Positions 1-11,283 of a stretch of DNA of 64,000 bases are shown here, in pieces. Position numbers and translations under genes: made by a program. The DNA lies in assembly GCA_021399445.1 (NCBI GenBank), contig JAJTUQ010000006.1, positions 2,790,001 through 2,854,000 of the forward strand. Reading direction: 5' to 3'. Origin of the DNA: Xylogone sp. PMI_703 (Eukaryota; Ascomycota; Leotiomycetes). How positions within the stretch are numbered: position 1 is the first letter of the stretch; each line of letters begins with the position of its first letter. Under the pieces are notes generated by a model. It worked only from the letters and a program-made list of their open reading frames with translations, ran no database searches and was not told the origin of the DNA.

Positions 1-83
1 TCAACCAATTCAATTTCATTATTGCTTCCCATCTCAGAGTCATCTACTTGGTAGCTGAGCCATTTCTGAAAGAAACTTCTTCA

Positions 84-2446
84 ATGATGAATAATAACAG
101 TCAAATCCTTAAAAAATCCAAGATGAAGCTTGTAACTGCAGCATGCGATAAATGTCGCGTGCTTAAAGTAAAATGTATTCGGTCGGCCGAAGAAGGGCCA
201 TGTGTGAAGTGAGTTCTTTATATAGCAAGGCCACTTTTACTTTGTCTAACAAATTTAACCCCTATCCTGCCAAGTTCTAATCAGTATTACAGATGTACTA
301 AGTCAGGCTCTCAATGTGTTGTTTCGAAAATGAGGCGATTAGCCAAAGCCAACCAACGAGCAAAGCCGCAAGTCTTCTCCGAATCCGATGGTTGACTCAA
401 CTAATTATTGAGACTTCAATAGACGAATTGCTGACCTCGAAGGCAAGCTCAATGGCATTCTCGATCTCCTTTCCCGATCAAATGCGGCTGCGAATGCAGA
501 GACATCCTTCACCTCACGCCCTGAACTACCAATAAATGATCATCTTACATCTTTTCAGGGGCTATCTCAAGATGCTACAGATAGCCCGGACGGGGAGGAG
601 CTATCAAATCCATATTTGATCAGGAATATGGAATTTAATGCGCATACAAGTGCTTCAGAGACATTTCCTACTACAGGTAATTCCTGGTTTACAAAATTAG
701 AGCTTCGTCCAGCCGTATTAGACCAACTTCTAAACGACTTCCGTAAAATGCAATCATATTGCCCCTTTGTAATGATCCGAAATGAGTGGACCAGCCGTTC
801 AATGGCTTCAGAGAGGCCCTTTTTATTGCTTGCGGCAATCATAAGCGCGTCATCGAGATACCCTCAACTTCAAAGAGCTCTTACTATTGAATTCAAAGAA
901 ATTCTGGCCAACCGTATCATTATCTCAGAAGATAGAAGCCTCGATCTTCTTCAAGGGTTACTTGTTCATCTTACATGGTATGGAAGCTTAAATTCTAACA
1001 CCCCAGCCACTTCTTCATATTTAATCTAGAGAACCTAACACTTCTGCTTAGGTTTCAATTCCACTTGATTCCACGAAGTCAACAAATATACCGATACCTA
1101 CAGATCGCCATCAGTGTGCTAATCGATCTTGGCCTTGACCAAAACCTTGACAATGTACTCGAAGAACGTACCGACTTGCTCTTATGTGACCCTTCATTAC
1201 GCTCAAAAAATGCAGGCTCAATCGATCTATTCGGTAATGAAGGCCGGCGAGCTACTTTGGGTTGCTATTATCTTTCTACTATGTACGGAGTTCTTGATCC
1301 GTCGTACCATCACTGAACTGACAGAATACAAAATAGTATCTCATTCTTCTCAGGAAAACCAAATAATCTTCCTTTCACACAGTATATGCTAGAGTGCGCT
1401 ATTATTTTACAACAGAGCCCAGAATTCGAAACGGATCACCTCATATACCATTTAGTTAAACTCCAGCGTGTAGTAGAAGAAGCGCGTGACTTGTATCGAA
1501 TAGATAAAACCACAGACAGCTGCGCTCGGGTCCATTCTCATGCAGAGCGATTAAAGGTAAATTTGGAAGAATGGAGACATGCTCTTCCAGCAAGCTTTCG
1601 GCACTCAGGTATGAACACCCCACGCACATTATATTTCCTATAGTCTCACTAAAAGCTTTCCGTTCACCTCTCATAGAAACTAGATACTATGCGGCCAATA
1701 TAAATATTTACGAAATGGGTCTTGTTCATCGGTTCGAAACCCTAAGACCGCTTGCTCGAAATAAAGATGAGAAGGGCCATGCGGCCCCACCGCCACATCC
1801 AACGCTAATTATGAATCTTATCAAATGTGTCGACTCAGTCAAAAAATACCTTGACTGTTTTCTTACCATACCCACTTCTGAGTACCATAGATTACCTTTA
1901 GAAGAGTGGTTTCGTGTTATTATGGCGTGTTTTGTCCTTTATAAGCTCTCACTTGGGCTCTCGGAAGTACCTGGATGGAATGTGCACATTGCTCGGGAGA
2001 CCGCGGATTTGGAAGATTATTTGAGTTTACTTCTAAATCGTCTCAAGTTGACTCAACCAACCCAGATTCCATTAAGCGCTACCTGCACTGATGATCTCTT
2101 TTCCATTTTCCCCATAATATTGGAGAATGTGAAAGATTCGTATATTGTGGCGAGGGACAGCCCTTCTTTATTTAGCGATGGCATTATAGCACATGATGAT
2201 TTGGGAACTCAAAAATCTACTCAAACCTTTTCTTCTCCTTCATTTTCTTCTGATCCCGCAAACGGAAGGGCTAGGTGTCCTGGAATCTCGAGTCTATATC
2301 TCCCAGCTACACCAACACACAGCAGTATGTCAACCAGTATAGCCGCGGAAATTCAAACAATTGAGAGTGAAAAACTTTGGAATGACTTGATGATGGATGA
2401 CAGTATGGAATATTTATTTAATAATTCTCAATTAGTACATCATTAA
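84..2446 (+). CDS. Zn2Cys6 fungal transcription factor, six exons
   Basis: Predicted nuclear regulator of 679 aa. Exons: 84-208, 293-367, 423-977, 1052-1282, 1325-1608, 1677-2446; their sum is a whole number of codons. The binuclear zinc cluster has Cys at residues 21, 24, 31, 40, 43 and 50 (CX2CX6CX8CX2CX6C), and the first intron splits it, which supports that join. A short coiled coil (RIADLEGKLNGILDLL) follows, then a fungal-specific TF middle region (for example YRYLQIAISVLIDLGLDQ, then FTQYMLECA). Intron 2 (368-422) begins with GCAAGT, a GC-AG donor; only this choice keeps frame. The other introns are GT-AG. It converges on the DJ-1-like gene with a 59-bp gap. The target is unknown; the neighbouring redox enzymes are candidates by position only. 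The family call is firm; exon 4/5 edges are less sure. Confidence 0.85.
368..422 (+). other. GC-AG intron in the Zn2Cys6 gene
   Basis: The donor reads GCAAGT, the consensus of the rare GC-AG class, and the acceptor is AATAG. The nearby GT sites (371 and 390) either break frame or give an intron too short to splice. Using the GC donor joins the zinc cluster to the coiled coil without a stop. Confidence 0.6.
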
Positions 2447-2505
2447 GATGTTTCAACTCTCAAACTAATGTGGCGCGACAACACTCGGCCAGAAGGTCAT
2501 TCTCC

Positions 2506-3213
2506 TCAATGAAAAACATGTGTAGAGATATGCTTTCCATTTGCATCATATCTCTGTGGCAATACATTGAAAAGTCCATCAATGTCACGAGGCTCATAAT
2601 CAAGACCAGCTGTTGCGAGAATGAGAAGATCCATGCCAAAATTCTCCTTAAACCAGTAGGAAAACATATCCATCCCAGCCGCTGCTCCACTTGCTGTCCA
2701 AATATTCCCATCAATAACCCACTTATTGTCTTTAGTCCAATTGACCTTAGGATACAATTTCTTGGTCCAATGATATTCAATGTTGTTGATTGTCGCATTC
2801 TTTCCATCCAGAACTCCTGTTGAGGCCAGAACTCCTGCACCAGTGCAGTTCGTGAATACAACTTTTCCAGCAGCCACGTGCTTGCGGATGAATTCTGCAT
2901 ATCTTGGTGGTGTTTTGAAGTCTTCTAGACTAGGTCCGGCGACTAGTAGATAGTCAAGTTCAGGGCAGTCGTCGATTGTAGTAGTCGGTTTGAGTATAAC
3001 ACCGCTTGTAAGCAGTGGAACAGGATCGAGTGTGAGTCCAATGTGATGGAATACAAATTCAGGAGCACGGTCTATTACTTCATCGCTGATTGGGATGAAG
3101 GTTGTTAAAGCTTTCAAAATACTCTTGGATCCAGAATTTATCAAGTCGAGTGGACCGATCACATCAATGGCTTGGTAGTCGTAAACTAGGGATCCAAAAT
3201 GGATTGGCGCCAT
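2506..3213 (-). CDS. DJ-1/PfpI family protein
   Basis: A 235-aa single-exon protein. The start at 3213 (MAPIHFGSLVYD) was chosen because the reading frame upstream has no family resemblance. The fold is suggested by an N-terminal strand with a D-V-x-G-P motif (residues about 15-20) and a nucleophile-elbow segment VFTNCTGAGVLAS, which holds the probable reactive Cys. This resembles isocyanide hydratase and other fungal ThiJ/PfpI proteins more than DJ-1 itself. Members act on isocyanides or glyoxals or serve in oxidative stress; the substrate here cannot be read from sequence. It is about 750 bp from, and divergent to, the Old Yellow Enzyme, and convergent with the upstream regulator. No signal peptide is visible, so a cytosolic location is inferred. 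Confidence 0.85.
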   Translation of the reverse strand: MAPIHFGSLVYDYQAIDVIGPLDLINSGSKSILKALTTFIPISDEVIDRAPEFVFHHIGLTLDPVPLLTSGVILKPTTTIDDCPELDYLLVAGPSLEDFKTPPRYAEFIRKHVAAGKVVFTNCTGAGVLASTGVLDGKNATINNIEYHWTKKLYPKVNWTKDNKWVIDGNIWTASGAAAGMDMFSYWFKENFGMDLLILATAGLDYEPRDIDGLFNVLPQRYDANGKHISTHVFH

Positions 3214-3962
3214 GTTGTGTGTTGATGACGTGGAGAATTTATATTCGAGAATAAAGATGCAATAAAAATGAGAACCAAAGATGTTCACACATTAAGCTAC
3301 AAGTTCTTCAGCCTCCCCAGTTTATATATGTTGGCTTCACTTTCCTGCTCTTGATATTAGTAGTACTGCAAATGTTAAGCTGTTTGCTTATTGGGCCAAG
3401 ACAATAGTTGATCGCGGCGCGGACGATGGACATTCTCCGGGTCTCTTAGCCATTCTAAAAGTGTATATCACGGCGCGGACATCTAACATCCACCGCCTCC
3501 GGGTGTGCTTGCTTGCTAATTCTCCCTTCCTATGAGGCCTTTTAGCCACATCTTGGCTAGTTTTCAGAAATGCTGAAGGTAACGAGAGTCGAGAGATAGG
3601 AGTTGGATTTGTAAACACCATGTCACCGAGAGGAAGTCCTGTTCAGAAATGTCTGAAAAGAGCACTCCGTCCTCCCGCTCCACCGCGCGGGCCATTATTC
3701 GGAAATGAAGGTATGCACCTTACTCAGCAACTTCTATAATTCAAACATGAGACTGCTTAACAATCAAGGGCGCGAAACTCCTCACTTTGCTGAGTATGGT
3801 GCATGCCGCCACCATATCACATGGGCTCGATGGGGAATCAACGAAATCGCCATGGCAAAAGCACATAAGGAACCCGGCTTACCCTCAAGTGAACTATCAA
3901 TCCATTTCCTATCATTTCAATTTGCTTACCATACCTCTCGAGACCTTTTACACGCTGTCACT
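3214..3962. promoter_or_regulatory. Divergent promoter region with a GC-rich direct repeat
   Basis: This 749-bp spacer separates the divergent DJ-1-like and Old Yellow Enzyme starts. Two imperfect direct copies of a GC-rich block occur at 3415-3442 and 3471-3504; both open with CGGCGCGGAC and close with CTCCGGGT. They could be binding sites for a zinc-cluster regulator (CGG-containing), but that is inference. An ORF on the minus strand here (3388-3621) has no family features. Confidence 0.35.
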
Positions 3963-5063
3963 ATGTCGTCCCCAAGTAAACTCTTCCAGCCGTTGAAAGT
4001 TGGTAACATCGAGTTGAAGAACCGTATCATCATGGCGCCTCTCACTCGATACCGTGCGGACGATAACCATATTCCTCTCCCATTCGTTGCAGAGTACTAC
4101 GGTCAGCGGGCTTCTGTCCCCGGCACCCTCCTTATTACTGAGGGGGCATTTATCGCTCCCCAGGCAGGCGGCTACGCCAATATCCCTGGCATTTATAGCC
4201 CTGAACAGATCGAAGCTTGGAAGGAGGTCACATCCACAGTACATAAGAAAGGCTCGTTCATTTACATGCAGCTGTGGGCTCTTGGTCGAGCTGCTGATCC
4301 TGTTCAGCTGAAGGAGACAGGAAGGGAGGTCAAGGGCCCAAGTGACATCGCGACTGAAGGAGGTGCGAAACCAACGCCTATGACCGAGGAAGATATTCAA
4401 GAATTCATTAGGCTGTATGCACAAGCTGCCAAGAACGCTATTGAGGCTGGCTTTGATGGAGTGGAAATTCATGGTGCTAATGGTTACCTGGTTGATCAAT
4501 TTCTGCAAGACGTATCAAACAAGCGCACAGATGCTTGGGGAGGAAGTATCGAGAAGAGAGCACGCTTTGGAGTCGAGGTTGCGAAGGCAGTGGTTGCTGC
4601 GGTTGGTCCAGAGAGGACGGCCATCCGGTTGTCCCCATACTCCCCTTACCAAAGCATGAAGATGGCAGATCCACAGCCACAGTTTAGCTACTTCGCTGAG
4701 GAGCTCAAGAAGTTAAAGCTTTCATACCTCCACGTTGTCGAAGCGAGAGTATCGGGAAATACAGACCTGGAGACCACCGATAAGGTTGATTTCCTATTGG
4801 ATATCTGGGGGAACACGAGTCCTGTTTTCCTCGCTGGGGGCTTTAGGGCGGTCTCCGCATACAAGGCGGTCGATGAGGAGTACAAAGATAAAGACGTCGC
4901 CATTGCATTTGGAAGATACTTCATCTCGAACCCAGACCTTGTACTCAGGATCAAGGAGAAAATTGAGTTTACGCCTTATGATCGTAATAAGTTCTACAAT
5001 CAGGGCCAGGTTGATGGGTATACGACCTGGGCTTTCAGCAAGGAGTTCGAAGCGCAGGCATAA
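3963..5063 (+). CDS. Old Yellow Enzyme family ene-reductase (FMN)
   Basis: A 366-aa NADPH:flavin oxidoreductase. The frame stays open upstream to 3705, but the family start is MSSPSKLFQPLKVGN at 3963. Visible landmarks are RIIMAPLTRYRAD (FMN-binding Thr), the catalytic pair in VEIHGANGYLVDQFLQ (His, Asn, then Tyr), the GGSIEKRARF segment, and FMN-phosphate-binding GGF and FGRYFISNPDL near the C terminus. The length fits fungal OYEs. These flavoenzymes reduce activated C=C bonds of enals, enones or nitro compounds; some serve in ergot alkaloid or other secondary pathways. A segment normally rich in Trp/Gly after RLSP is here YSPYQSMK, so substrate preference may differ. It is probably cytosolic and intact. 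Confidence 0.92.
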   Translation: MSSPSKLFQPLKVGNIELKNRIIMAPLTRYRADDNHIPLPFVAEYYGQRASVPGTLLITEGAFIAPQAGGYANIPGIYSPEQIEAWKEVTSTVHKKGSFIYMQLWALGRAADPVQLKETGREVKGPSDIATEGGAKPTPMTEEDIQEFIRLYAQAAKNAIEAGFDGVEIHGANGYLVDQFLQDVSNKRTDAWGGSIEKRARFGVEVAKAVVAAVGPERTAIRLSPYSPYQSMKMADPQPQFSYFAEELKKLKLSYLHVVEARVSGNTDLETTDKVDFLLDIWGNTSPVFLAGGFRAVSAYKAVDEEYKDKDVAIAFGRYFISNPDLVLRIKEKIEFTPYDRNKFYNQGQVDGYTTWAFSKEFEAQA

Positions 5064-6108
5064 ATGACATCAAACGATGAACATCGTGGTAGAGATACAC
5101 CTCGCACCATATATTAGAGATACCACAAGCAAGCCTTATATAAACACTATAGCACATAGCACACATGTAGAAAGTTAATACCTGGAGTAACAGCATTAAC
5201 GAACTTTCCTCCCTCTTATTCCACTGAACACTCCAGAGGGGGAGATGCCGGTCTAGGTGTCCAATCTCGCCCGCTTGCATGTCAACGCATGTTCTTGCAT
5301 ATTGCGATTCCAAGTTGGTGCCCTCCGAATTTAGGTCAACTAAAACTTCAGTATTTTGCCACAAAAAAAGTAAGGGGGTGCTTCGAGGTATTTTGAGCTG
5401 CCTACCCCAAGGTCTAAAATATCGTGGTCCGGAAAGCACATCATCGATAGATTTGTAGGAAGTGTGACTAGGCGAGATTAGATGACCGCGTGTTGCGGAG
5501 TATGACACTACATAAATAGACAGTGTCGGATAAAATGTGTCCAGCAACAATGGGTCGTGCAGCGAGGCAGCAGTGTTAGACATGACTACTACCGAGCAGA
5601 AAATGGTGTCAGTGAATGTTTGTCGATACGGATACTAGTAGGGCAATATGATTCATTCATTCATACATACACGATTCGGCGTCCATGGGCGTTAGAAGAG
5701 GCAGGCATGAACATAGAGATTATATCACTTGTCTGTCTGTAGTTTCCTGGAGTCTTCCATGTGAGGGCAGGAGTTGGCTGGTTCTAGTCTCCGTAGTTTT
5801 ACTGCTTAAGTCTTTATAATCTTTATATAGTCTTCCTTAAAGGTCATCTAGCTTAAGTGTTTATATTAATAACATTTAGGTAGAAGAACTTAACTGCTTA
5901 TAGAAACTCTGTATTGTCTACTCATCTAGTTACCTTCTTAGGATTATATTTTTTTAATAGGATTTATCTCTCGGAGGTGGGCCGTAACTAACCATATGCG
6001 GAGTGTGTATTATATTTCCTAAGTAATGATAATTACGTGTACTTGTCTAAGAATACTAGTAAAATGCAGCATATTATTACTGAAAACGGCTTTGTATATT
6101 GGATATAG
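5064..6108. other. AT-rich intergenic stretch
   Basis: About 1 kb. The first half carries a chance-looking minus-strand frame (5035-5583) that overlaps the OYE end and shows no domain. The second half (5780-6090) is AT-rich with TA-dominated words, like mutated repeat DNA. No supported gene. Confidence 0.5.
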
Positions 6109-9100
6109 CTAACGAGGAGTATAGCGTCGCCATGTTACGCCCTCGCCCTCTGGTGCAACTGCGCTATAAGTTGCCCAAACATTCCTCTGCGTAGCGTCTG
6201 CTACCAGCTGTGCGTTCGACCAGCCAGCATGGCAGACGGTCATCTTGATATCCCCAGCCTGCCCTCTCCATCCAGCCTCGTACGCAAGATGATCTGCGAG
6301 TAGTCGCCCTTTCATCGGGCGCATCATGGTGAAACTACCACCATTCCTTGTAGTCGTCCGGACATTTGGAGTGACGATTTCCGCCCGACCCCCGTGGCAG
6401 ACCACAGTGTCATAATCGTTAGGGTGACCTGGGAATGGGATTCTCTGTGCGTCGTTCGCCGGCCGATTGTTTCTCTCAAACCACTCATCATCCTCGTTTG
6501 CCTCGGCTTGAGGAACCAGCGAGTAGAGTTCTGCCTGCCAGCCCCCCGGGGGAGCTCTTCGATTAGCAGCTACCACGATGCGAGATGTCCCTGCTTGAAT
6601 CTCCTCGTTGGTCAGCGGCACGGGCATGATTTTACTGTCCAGAATGCCCACGTAGCAGCCACTCTCGAGCATGCCGCCTCCAAGCCCGCTGACGGCGCCT
6701 GTAACGAGACTGAGAGCCGTGTCAGAGCTGAACAAAGGTTGTCCTTTCATTGCAGCCATTGTTTCACCACCGCTGAAGTTCCCAGCGGCACCCCCTATGG
6801 TGCCTGAGACCACGGACCCAACCGCCGTCACTGCACGTTGAGACCAGCCGCGATTCATAGCAGCCCGCATGGCTGCTCTCCCAGCTTTGCCTCCAGTTCC
6901 AGCACCAACGGCACCACCAACGGCCCCCGAGAGCATATCTTCACCTGCTCGCGACCCCGTGAATTTCTCGTCGTCGATTGCAGCCTGCGTACCATCTCCA
7001 GCGAGATTGCCGGCTGCACCAGACACGCTTCCTGCAGCTATACTGGCCTGGATGCATTCAGGCCCGAACAATTCCGCAGCAATGCCTCCTGTTAAGACTC
7101 CCATGGCAATCGTGGCGACAATACCGACGACAAGGCCGGCCGCCATGCCCGTCTCATCGTGACCCGTGCCATCGAAAAGATTGACCGGGTCGCCAGCACA
7201 GAATGCGTACCGGTTCTCTTTGGGGGTGCGGTCCATGGTAAGGAAAGAAGCCTGGTCTGGCTGGTACCATCGGGAGCGCAGATACACGAGTCCGCTTGCG
7301 TTGTCAGTGAATTCTTGCTTGAACCCAAACCCATACGCGGGAACTGGGGCTATTGAGCTGTCAGTCCTGGAGCCGTAGGCCTCATAGTAGGAGGCTGTTT
7401 CAACGGGCCCTGAGAGTTCAAGAGCAATGGAGCCCTGATTGTCGATGAAGTAAGTGCTTGGGTTGGAGGCATTGGTCGAGTGTGCTGCCAGGCGAGTGCC
7501 AGACGCAACGAGATACGATGTTTCAAGGTTCTCTCCTCCTTTAGTCTGAGTGGCATTAACACCTCCACAATCATAGTACAAATTGGTCTGGCCTGCTGAG
7601 GAATTGTGAGATGACAGCGAGCTATCAGCGTGGTAATCGAAAGCAACTTCAGAACCATTGATTCGAACAGCAGACAGCTGATCATCTGACCCGTAACTGT
7701 ACGTCCTTCCCTGGTCATCTGAAACTTGCCGCCCATTAAGGTCATATTTGAATCCAGGGTCGATTCGTTGGTCAATGGAGTTGTAATTCCTCAACGTTAT
7801 TTTGCCGTCAACGGTAGTTGAAATGACATTGGAGTTGCCATCATACGCGTACTGATGAGTAGCGGTAGTATTGTTGGTGTAGGTAGTCGTGTCTTGCCTG
7901 AGTTGGCCCAGCCCGTCGTATAAGAATTCTCGACGGTAGTTTGATTCAGGCACTGCAAGAGTCGCTGAAGAAGACTCAACTAGTTTCAGCTTGCCTTTGC
8001 TATTATAAGTATAGTTGACCTTCAGAAGTACATCCTGCGTTTGAGGGTTGGACACTATGACTTGATTAGCATGTCCAAATCCGTCGTAGGACAACGTTTT
8101 CTGAATCTGTTGACTCCCTGCAACTTGGATTCCAACAAGTTGGCCATATGTATGGTTCACCAAGCCGTAGTTGAAAGATGCTGTATCAGGGCCCGAGGTG
8201 CGTGATGAGATGCGCCCTTGTGAATCAAATGTGTTCCCGTGCACCTATAACGTACATCAGTACAAATTGTCTTAAACCAATGCGACGCAGATATGAATCT
8301 CAATACTGACCGTTCCTAGAGCATCTGTGTCTTGAGCAATACGGGAGTATTTGTCAAGCTCGTAGATCTGCTCGGCATCCGCAGAATAAACAACACCAGT
8401 AATGCAACCATCCAGAGAGTATTTGTATCGAGTCTGACTGGTACTAGTTGCGATGTGCGCTACTCTGCCGTTATCTAGATAGCTCTTTGTTAGATTCTGC
8501 GATGGGCTGGTAAGACTCAATAGTCTTCCAACCGCATCCGATGTGTACGAGACAAGAGTGCCATCGAAGCGGTACATGCTAGTCATGAACCCATTTGCAT
8601 CATATTCGTACTTTTCCTCCTGGTCCAGCTGATTCTGGTAACTGACTAGTAGTTTGCAGCTGTCACAAATATTGATTGCTCCTTGACGCTCAAATGACTG
8701 ACTGTCATGATACCGCACTGTTTTTGACTGCGTGTAACACAAGCCGAAAATGTCGTACACCATATCTCGTTGAACAGAGTCGTAAGAGTTCTCGGCGAGA
8801 TCAGTTTTGGTGCTGGTCGTTTTTCTCAAAACAGCGTTCTCAACATTGAAGACATAGTTGACAGTCTCCAGCTGAATAGGCGTAGAACCGTCTCGGGGTA
8901 CTTCAAGCAGAGAGGTTTGGACAATATTACCAAAACCATCATACGTCAGCTGCTTGCCTAAGGAATAGTTGATCTTCGAGTCTCCAGAATCGGCATATTG
9001 AGTGGTGAAGGCGTCCCTCCCAAATTCATCCAGCTGGGAGGTTCCTCGAAGATCACCGTTCATATAATGGGTCGTGGAAAGGCTACTGTCATCATACACA

Positions 9101-11283
9101 TGCGTTTCCGTGTTACCCTTTGGATCTGTAGCTGAAAGAATGCGATTAAATGCGTCGTAAGAGTTATATGTTGTCACAAGCCCGAGCTCGTTCGTCTTTG
9201 ACATCACCCGCGAGAGAGAATCGTATGAAGCACGTGATAGTACCCGAGGTGACTCAGGGGACTGGGATGGATCGCCATTGTCTTGTACCTCAACTGTGTT
9301 CCCAACGGTATCGAAGATTTTCGTCGTGACATAGCCGAGTGAGCTGGTGGACGTCGCCGTATTTCCAGCAGCCCCCACAGTGTAGCTATTTATTGTTTTC
9401 TTCCCAAAGGGATCGGTGTGCTCGGTACATCTCCCAATCAGATCGTACGTAAACATCTCTGTCTGGCCCAGTGGAAGTGTTTTGGATATGATCCGGCCAC
9501 TCTTGGCCTTCAGGTCATATTTGCTAATCGTGACATGACCCTGTGGATCTTTTGCGGAAACTACTTCATAACCAGCGGGATCGAACTGGTAACTGTTTGA
9601 ATTTGTAAAAGAGGAAACCGATTTATCAGGAATCTCGATGCCTTCAGACCAAGCAACAGTCTCTGAGGTAATCCGCCCAGCTGAATCGTATTCCAGCGTT
9701 TTCGTCTTCCACGGTTGAAACCCTGAATCTCCTTTCGCTTGGTATTGAGCCAACGAAGATTGGATATTTTTCTGATCACTGGTCAACGTGTACAAGACTT
9801 GTTTCTGGAACCCGGATATTTCATCGATGAAGGTTTCACTTTGGAGCATTTCGCCCCCCCAGGCTACTTCCGTCCAACTACTCAATATGCTTTGCTGCTT
9901 AACATATGTGTTGGAAGATGGATTCCACATTTCTTCTAAGCTTTGAAGAATGCAGCCATAGTCGTCGTATTGAGACGTTGATCGACGTAACGGTTGATAA
10001 CCAGGGGGACTTGCTTTTGTGTTGTAGTGCAGCTGCTCTGTTACTGTCGGGTACTTATAGTTTGTGCTTCGAGCATGTTCGTCAGCGGGGATGAAGTATG
10101 TGTATTGGGCTTGATACGCGTCTACTAGCTGTGTTCCTCCTTCAATGCTGTAATGCATTTCCTGCATTGGTAGATGTAGGTAATTGAAGAAAACTCGTGT
10201 AGCTGATAGAATGTTGCCAGCCTCATCCAGGTTGGAAATCAGTGTGTCATATCTAGATCTCATGTTAAAGCCTGCCTTGTCAGATAGGATATTCTAGACA
10301 TGCCTATAATCTTGATCATTGCCATCCGTTAAAGAATCTACTTGGCCGCCCATTTTATATCCGCTAGTATATCCTGTATAGGTACAGCCAGCCGTTGCTT
10401 CGCCAAATCGATAATTCGTCTGGCTTAGGACCTTCTGATTTATGTCCAGTCGGTAATGATCCTGAACCGCAGGGAGAGCTCTTTGATTTCCATTGTCATC
10501 CAGAAAATTCAATGTCTGATACTCAAATCGAGTTTGAAGAGAAGTAGGATGTTGAATCGTCGATAGCACAGTTTGAGAAGCAACGCTAACGTAAGTGAAA
10601 GAGGTATGATATCCTTCAGGGTCAATCACTTCCTCAATGCCTTGGTTGGAGATTGTGAGTTGCGTCTTGCCGCCATCTGGGCTTGTTATTTGAATCATCT
10701 CTCCTGTTTGATATGCAAAGTTGATTGTTTGGCCCCATGAATCTATCATCAAGTCTATTAGAGCAGTTTTCGGGCCTTCGCCTTGACCTAGATATTGATA
10801 ATAAATTGTGTTTCCAAAGATATCGGCGTGCTCCAAGATTTTGCCGGCATCATCGTAATAGTCCAATCCACCATCACTCATTTTAAAACGCCATGCATAT
10901 AGGCCCGGTCGACCTGATGGCAATGGCTGGCTTGGGCTAACACTTTCGAACTTCATGCTGTGATCATTGATGTATCTCAGCCCTGACTGAAACCCGGTCG
11001 CATCCGCCCAGGTTGGGTCAATCACGTAGGTTCTTTGTTGTGTGGTGACACTTTTCCCAGGAATAACGAAAGGTGTACTGAAACTCCAATTTCTGGGGAG
11101 GCCAGAAGTACCGCTTTGACCTGGAGTATAACTGATCTGAAGGTTGAAGTTGATAGACGGTAGGACGCCGCGCAGGTCTACGAGCGTTTTTGAGTAAGTT
11201 ACGGATCCGGTATTGCGGTTCACAGATTCGTTGCCTCCGGGATTGAGGCCATAGGCCTGGGATCCTTGATATTCGCCTGCCAT
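6109..11283 (-). CDS. RHS/YD-repeat protein with toxin-like C-terminal domain
   Basis: A 1687-aa protein. Exons run 11283-10304, 10258-8311 and 8244-6109; the sum is exactly 1688 codons with the stop. The N-terminal part (about 1-330) is a beta-rich RHS-type wrap; residues about 330-1280 hold many YD-type repeats (YDSLSR, YDAFNR, YDGFGN, YDANGF). An RHS-associated core signature follows at about 1280-1340 (GLVYLRSRWY, then NRYAFCAGDPVNLFDGTG). The last 345 residues begin with a glycine-rich hydrophobic stretch and end in a 100-residue globular domain with paired CHGG and CHAG motifs. RHS proteins of bacteria encapsulate and deliver a variable toxin tail (Tc toxin C subunits, contact toxins). 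Here intron interruption shows a eukaryotic gene, so old transfer from bacteria is likely. No signal peptide or A/B partner is seen, and no immunity gene is recognised. Confidence 0.88.
8245..8310 (-). other. GT-AG intron of the RHS gene
   Basis: The donor GTCAGT follows codon DALGT, the acceptor is TTATAG, and a TACTGAT-like branch site lies between. Removal restores a continuous YD-repeat reading frame in phase 0. The intron is 66 nt, normal for filamentous ascomycetes. Confidence 0.75.
10259..10303 (-). other. Putative 45-nt GC-AG intron of the RHS gene
   Basis: The two flanking frames join only if GCATGT is the donor and CATGAG the acceptor; the only nearby GT choices give a stop. GCATGT departs from the GCAAGT consensus, so a small frameshifting indel in a decaying gene is the alternative explanation. 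Confidence 0.45.

Noticed and set aside
3388..3621. 77-codon minus frame in the DJ-1/OYE promoter
   Set aside because: Lies over the GC-rich repeats, basic low-complexity product, no homology features.
5035..5583. 182-codon minus-strand frame after the Old Yellow Enzyme gene
   Set aside because: Overlaps the OYE end, composition is irregular, and no domain or signal peptide is seen.
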